Assembly (NCBI GenBank): GCA_003157225.1
Contig: PMIZ01000475.1
Coordinates: forward strand, 1 to 8,780
DNA: 8,780 nucleotides
Source of the DNA: Actinomycetota bacterium
Lineage (GTDB): Bacteria; Actinomycetota; Thermoleophilia; RBG-16-64-13
Reading direction: 5' to 3'
The notes under the pieces were generated by a model. The model had not been told where the DNA came from. It did no database searches and saw nothing but the letters and a program-made list of their open reading frames with translations. This document shows positions 7,100 through 8,780 of the stretch, in pieces; the stretch's first letter is position 1; the number at the start of each line of letters is the position of its first letter. A program made the translations under genes and the position numbers.

Positions 7100-7146
7100 A
7101 AAAAAAGTAGCATAGCCAACTCCGTTGGGGGAGGAGTCGGCTATGC
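7100..7146 (-). terminator. Intrinsic terminator in the transporter's 5' leader (candidate attenuator)
   Basis: Read on the minus strand, the arms 7146-7133 and 7123-7110 pair over 14 positions around a 9-nt loop, followed by UAC and then seven consecutive U (7106-7100). The single non-Watson-Crick position (7138/7118) is G-U in the minus-strand RNA but A-C on the plus strand, so the RNA made toward the transporter folds better. No minus-strand gene lies upstream for it to end. It therefore sits in the leader, about 94 nt before the transporter start, as expected of transcription attenuation. Confidence 0.72.
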
Positions 7147-7200
7147 TGCGGGAAAGCTGCTCAGCTCTGCCACGATCTGGGAGGGGGGGTTCCCTGGACC

Positions 7201-7226
7201 GTGTTGACTCAGTGCTCAGCCAACAC
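7201..7226. repeat. 26-nt imperfect palindrome in the lysR-transporter intergenic region
   Basis: The outer arms GTGTTG (7201-7206) and CAACAC (7221-7226) pair perfectly. Inner positions 7208-7209 and 7218-7219 also match, with mismatches at two symmetrical positions. It lies just downstream of a candidate minus-strand -10 box, so it would overlap the transcription start of the transporter leader. It may be an operator or a 5'-terminal RNA stem. Symmetrical T/A pairs are not 11 nt apart, so it is not a classical LysR T-N11-A box. Confidence 0.45.
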
Positions 7227-7228
7227 GC

Positions 7229-7258
7229 AGTGTAGCGTCCCCTAGTCGACAATTCCAA
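7229..7258 (-). promoter_or_regulatory. Candidate promoter of the transporter transcript
   Basis: On the minus strand, TTGGAA (7258-7253) and TACACT (7234-7229) are separated by 18 nt and match the -35 and -10 consensus at 4 of 6 positions each. Transcription would start near 7220, giving a leader of about 215 nt that contains the terminator hairpin. This rests on consensus matching only. Confidence 0.35.
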
Positions 7259-7275
7259 TACATTGTTTCTATACG
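7246..7275 (+). promoter_or_regulatory. Candidate lysR promoter with an overlapping dyad
   Basis: TCGACA (7246-7251, 5 of 6 to TTGACA) is followed after 18 nt by TATACG (7270-7275, 4 of 6 to TATAAT), which would start transcription about 20 nt before the lysR ATG. A dyad ACAAT-N8-ATTGT (7249-7266) overlaps it and also the -35 box of the opposing promoter, a place from which one bound regulator could control both. A second reading, TTGTTT (7263) with TATGCT (7286), is equally spaced and cannot be excluded. Confidence 0.35.
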
Positions 7276-7301
7276 TGCTATCCACTATGCTTATCGCACC
7301 G

Positions 7302-8312
7302 ATGGAACTGATTCAACTGAGATATTTCACGACCATCGCGGAGACCATGAGCTTCACCGGCGCCGCCGAGGTGCTCCACATGTCGCAGCCGGCTTTGAGC
7401 TACCAGATGCGGCGTCTAGAGACTGAGCTTGGCACCCGCCTGTTCGATCGGAAAGGCCGGACGATCGGCCTGACCGCCGACGGTGAGCTGTTCCTGCCTC
7501 TGGCTCAGAGCGTCCTATTTCGCTCTAATGAGGCCGTCCGAATCTTGCGCGAACACATGGGCGCTGAAGTCGGCGAGGTGCATTTCGGGTGCAACCCTTC
7601 GGTAGCAGCCTATCTCGTGCCGGGGGTGTTGGCCGAGTTCCACAAGGACTACCCGCGGGTGAAGGTGGAGGTCATCGAAGGTGGTGAACTCGAGTTGCAG
7701 CACGCCGTCCAGAAAGGCACTCTCGACTTCGCCGTGGTCACAGCGCCAGGCTCGCCTCAGATCCTCGACGTGACGCCGCTGGGCACAGAGTACCTGCGCA
7801 TCGTCACCGCGGCCCGCCACCGTCTTGCCGGGCGCATCTCCCTCGACCTGACGGAGTTGTCAGCTGAGGAATTCGTGCTGCCAAGCGCCTCATACAACAT
7901 CACCACACAGGTCGTCGATGCCTGTCGCCGGAGCGGTTTCGAGCCCCGCATCACGTACCAGGGAGGTTCGATCGAAGCGGTCAAGAACTTCGTGCGCCAG
8001 GGATTGGGCGTTTCAATCTTGCCCGCGATCGCGCTCGACGGGCTGGCCAGACATGGGCTGGCGGTGATCGCCGTAGAGGGAGGTCTCACCCGCGAGCTTA
8101 GCCTCATCCTCGGAAAGGACCGCTCGGCCACCCGAGCCGCACGCGTGCTCATGGCACATGTCTCGTCGTCGGTGATGGACCATATGAGCCAGTTGCCAGG
8201 ACCGGGACGCTCGTCGGCCGAATCCGCCCCTGCCGAGGCCGAGAGTCTGACTCCGCCGCCTCACGATGCGCTGAGTCTGCCCACCCTGCCCCCGGGCGAG
8301 CACCGCGACTGA
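7302..8312 (+). CDS. LysR-type transcriptional regulator
   Basis: The 336-aa product has the standard LysR layout. The N-terminal winged HTH (residues 1-60) includes SFTGAAEVLHMSQPALSYQM, with the canonical SQPALS recognition-helix start, and the wing LGTRLFDRKGR. A linker helix (about 64-90) follows, then a periplasmic-binding-protein-like effector domain (about 92-295) starting GEVHFGCNPS and including GLGVSILP (234-241). LysR proteins act as dimers or tetramers, usually activating a divergent target when a small-molecule co-inducer binds. The target is thus probably the divergent transporter gene and lysR itself. The start was chosen at the ATG at 7302 because MELIQLRYF is the usual family beginning. 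No Shine-Dalgarno sequence precedes it, so translation may be weak or near leaderless. Residues 297-336 are an unusual Pro/Ser/Glu-rich tail outside the family domain. The effector is unknown. Confidence 0.93.
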   Translation: MELIQLRYFTTIAETMSFTGAAEVLHMSQPALSYQMRRLETELGTRLFDRKGRTIGLTADGELFLPLAQSVLFRSNEAVRILREHMGAEVGEVHFGCNPSVAAYLVPGVLAEFHKDYPRVKVEVIEGGELELQHAVQKGTLDFAVVTAPGSPQILDVTPLGTEYLRIVTAARHRLAGRISLDLTELSAEEFVLPSASYNITTQVVDACRRSGFEPRITYQGGSIEAVKNFVRQGLGVSILPAIALDGLARHGLAVIAVEGGLTRELSLILGKDRSATRAARVLMAHVSSSVMDHMSQLPGPGRSSAESAPAEAESLTPPPHDALSLPTLPPGEHRD

Positions 8313-8336
8313 GGCAGGGCGCAAGGGGCGCAGGAA

Positions 8337-8361
8337 GGGCCCGTAGCAGCGCTACGGGCCC
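8337..8361. terminator. Perfect 11-bp GC-rich hairpin between convergent lysR and ilvC
   Basis: GGGCCCGTAGC (8337-8347) and GCTACGGGCCC (8351-8361) are exact complements around a 3-nt loop, beginning 25 nt after the lysR stop. Neither side has a real T-tract, so it would be an I-shaped, possibly bidirectional terminator for two converging transcripts. The structure is certain; its activity is inferred from position. Confidence 0.6.
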
Positions 8362-8403
8362 GACCGAGGACAACGCATGGTGCCGCCCAGTGCAGCTCCT
8401 CTG

Positions 8404-8431
8404 TCGGCCGTGACTCTTCCGGAACGGCCGA
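8404..8431 (-). terminator. Second hairpin, just downstream of ilvC
   Basis: TCGGCCGT (8404-8411) pairs with ACGGCCGA (8424-8431) over 8 bp around a 12-nt loop, starting 10 nt past the ilvC stop in the direction of ilvC transcription. No U-tract follows. It may contribute to ilvC termination or 3'-end stability; this is weaker evidence than the neighbouring 11-bp hairpin. Confidence 0.35.
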
Positions 8432-8441
8432 GAAGACGTGC

Positions 8442-8780
8442 CTACTCCAGTCTGCCGCCCCTGCCCAGCCAGGGCATCATGGCGCGCAGTTGCCGGCCCA
8501 CGATCTCGATCTCATGCTCGGATTCTTCGCGCTTGATGGCGTTGTACACCGGGCGTCCGGCCAAGTTCTCGAGTATCCATTCCCGTGCAAACTCGCCGGT
8601 CTGGATCTCCTCGAGGATGCACTCCATCTCCTCGCGGACGTCGTCGTTGATGATGCGCTTGCCGCGGGTCATGTCCCCGTACTCGGCAGTGTCCGAGATG
8701 GAGTATCGCATCCCGCTGATGCCGTGCTCGTGGATGAGGTCGACGATCAGCTTCAGCTCGTGCAGGCACTCGAAATAGGC
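8442..8780 (-). CDS. ilvC: Ketol-acid reductoisomerase, C-terminal part (cut by window edge)
   Basis: The last 112 residues and the TAG stop are in the window; the N-terminal NADPH-binding domain lies beyond the right edge. IlvC converts 2-acetolactate to 2,3-dihydroxyisovalerate (and acetohydroxybutyrate to the isoleucine precursor) in branched-chain amino-acid synthesis, using Mg and NAD(P)H. The visible part is the knotted C-terminal domain of a class I enzyme. It starts at [15 protein letters not shown], whose two glutamates are the family's Mg ligands, followed by [14 protein letters not shown] with the substrate-binding serine and then the GREF-like GEFAREWI. The ending, [13 protein letters not shown], is typical of class I. 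Nothing looks damaged. Its upstream partners, commonly ilvB and ilvN, are not visible. It is convergent with lysR. Confidence 0.97.
   Translation of the reverse strand, partial: AYFECLHELKLIVDLIHEHGISGMRYSISDTAEYGDMTRGKRIINDDVREEMECILEEIQTGEFAREWILENLAGRPVYNAIKREESEHEIEIVGRQLRAMMPWLGRGGRLE

Noticed and set aside
7155..7200. Possible leader peptide (GTG GCA GAG CTG ...) ahead of the terminator, as in amino-acid attenuators
   Set aside because: There is no ribosome site before the GTG and no run of repeated amino-acid codons, so peptide-type attenuation is not supported.
7007..7285. 93-residue N-terminal extension of the EamA transporter
   Set aside because: It contains the terminator hairpin, U-tract and candidate promoter, has no membrane or domain features, and DMT proteins normally begin shortly before TM1.
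7263..7301. 13-residue upstream extension of the LysR regulator (TTG at 7263, ATG at 7287)
   Set aside because: LysR proteins characteristically begin M-E/D-L-x-x-L-R-Y-F, matching the ATG at 7302; the upstream starts overlap candidate promoter boxes.
1..8780. Mobile elements, CRISPR arrays, tRNA or rRNA genes, phage or defence genes
   Set aside because: No transposase, integrase, regularly spaced repeats, tRNA-like cloverleaf or rRNA sequence was seen; composition looks even across the window.

Overview
The window is bacterial chromosomal DNA, GC-rich (roughly 60-65% by eye) with strong G/C preference at third codon positions. Genes are densely packed and carry Shine-Dalgarno sites, and there are no tRNA, rRNA, CRISPR or insertion-sequence signatures. 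A glycine-rich RRM protein, a trehalose locus with both TreT and OtsA/OtsB, and a class I IlvC suggest a deep-branching actinobacterial or Chloroflexota-like lineage. That placement is an inference from gene content only.

Layout. Positions 1-410 (minus) hold an RRM-type RNA-binding protein whose glycine-rich tail runs off the left edge. It is divergent from a four-gene plus-strand operon at about 596-4935: trehalose-6-phosphate phosphatase (otsB), a DUF5752-like protein made of two copies of one module, trehalose synthase of the TreT type (GT4), and trehalose-6-phosphate synthase (otsA, GT20). Gaps in the operon are 28 nt, a 4-nt ATGA overlap, and 14 nt. Two routes to trehalose are therefore encoded together: OtsA/OtsB through trehalose-6-phosphate, and TreT directly and reversibly from NDP-glucose plus glucose. 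The uncharacterised duplicated protein lies between them and is the best candidate here for something undescribed.

Next come a small acidic coiled-coil protein (minus, ending at 4974) and a divergent alpha/beta hydrolase of the KANL3/Tex30 type (5309-6019). A ten-TM EamA/DMT transporter (6068-7006, minus) is divergent from a LysR-type regulator (7302-8312). The 295-nt gap between these two holds two inverted repeats, candidate back-to-back promoters and, in the transporter leader, an intrinsic terminator hairpin with a U7 tract. That arrangement suggests LysR control of the transporter plus transcription attenuation. The right edge carries the C-terminal part of ketol-acid reductoisomerase (ilvC, minus), separated from lysR by a perfect 11-bp GC-rich hairpin.

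The starts of otsB, the coiled-coil gene and the transporter are less certain than the others; alternatives are given in the entries.
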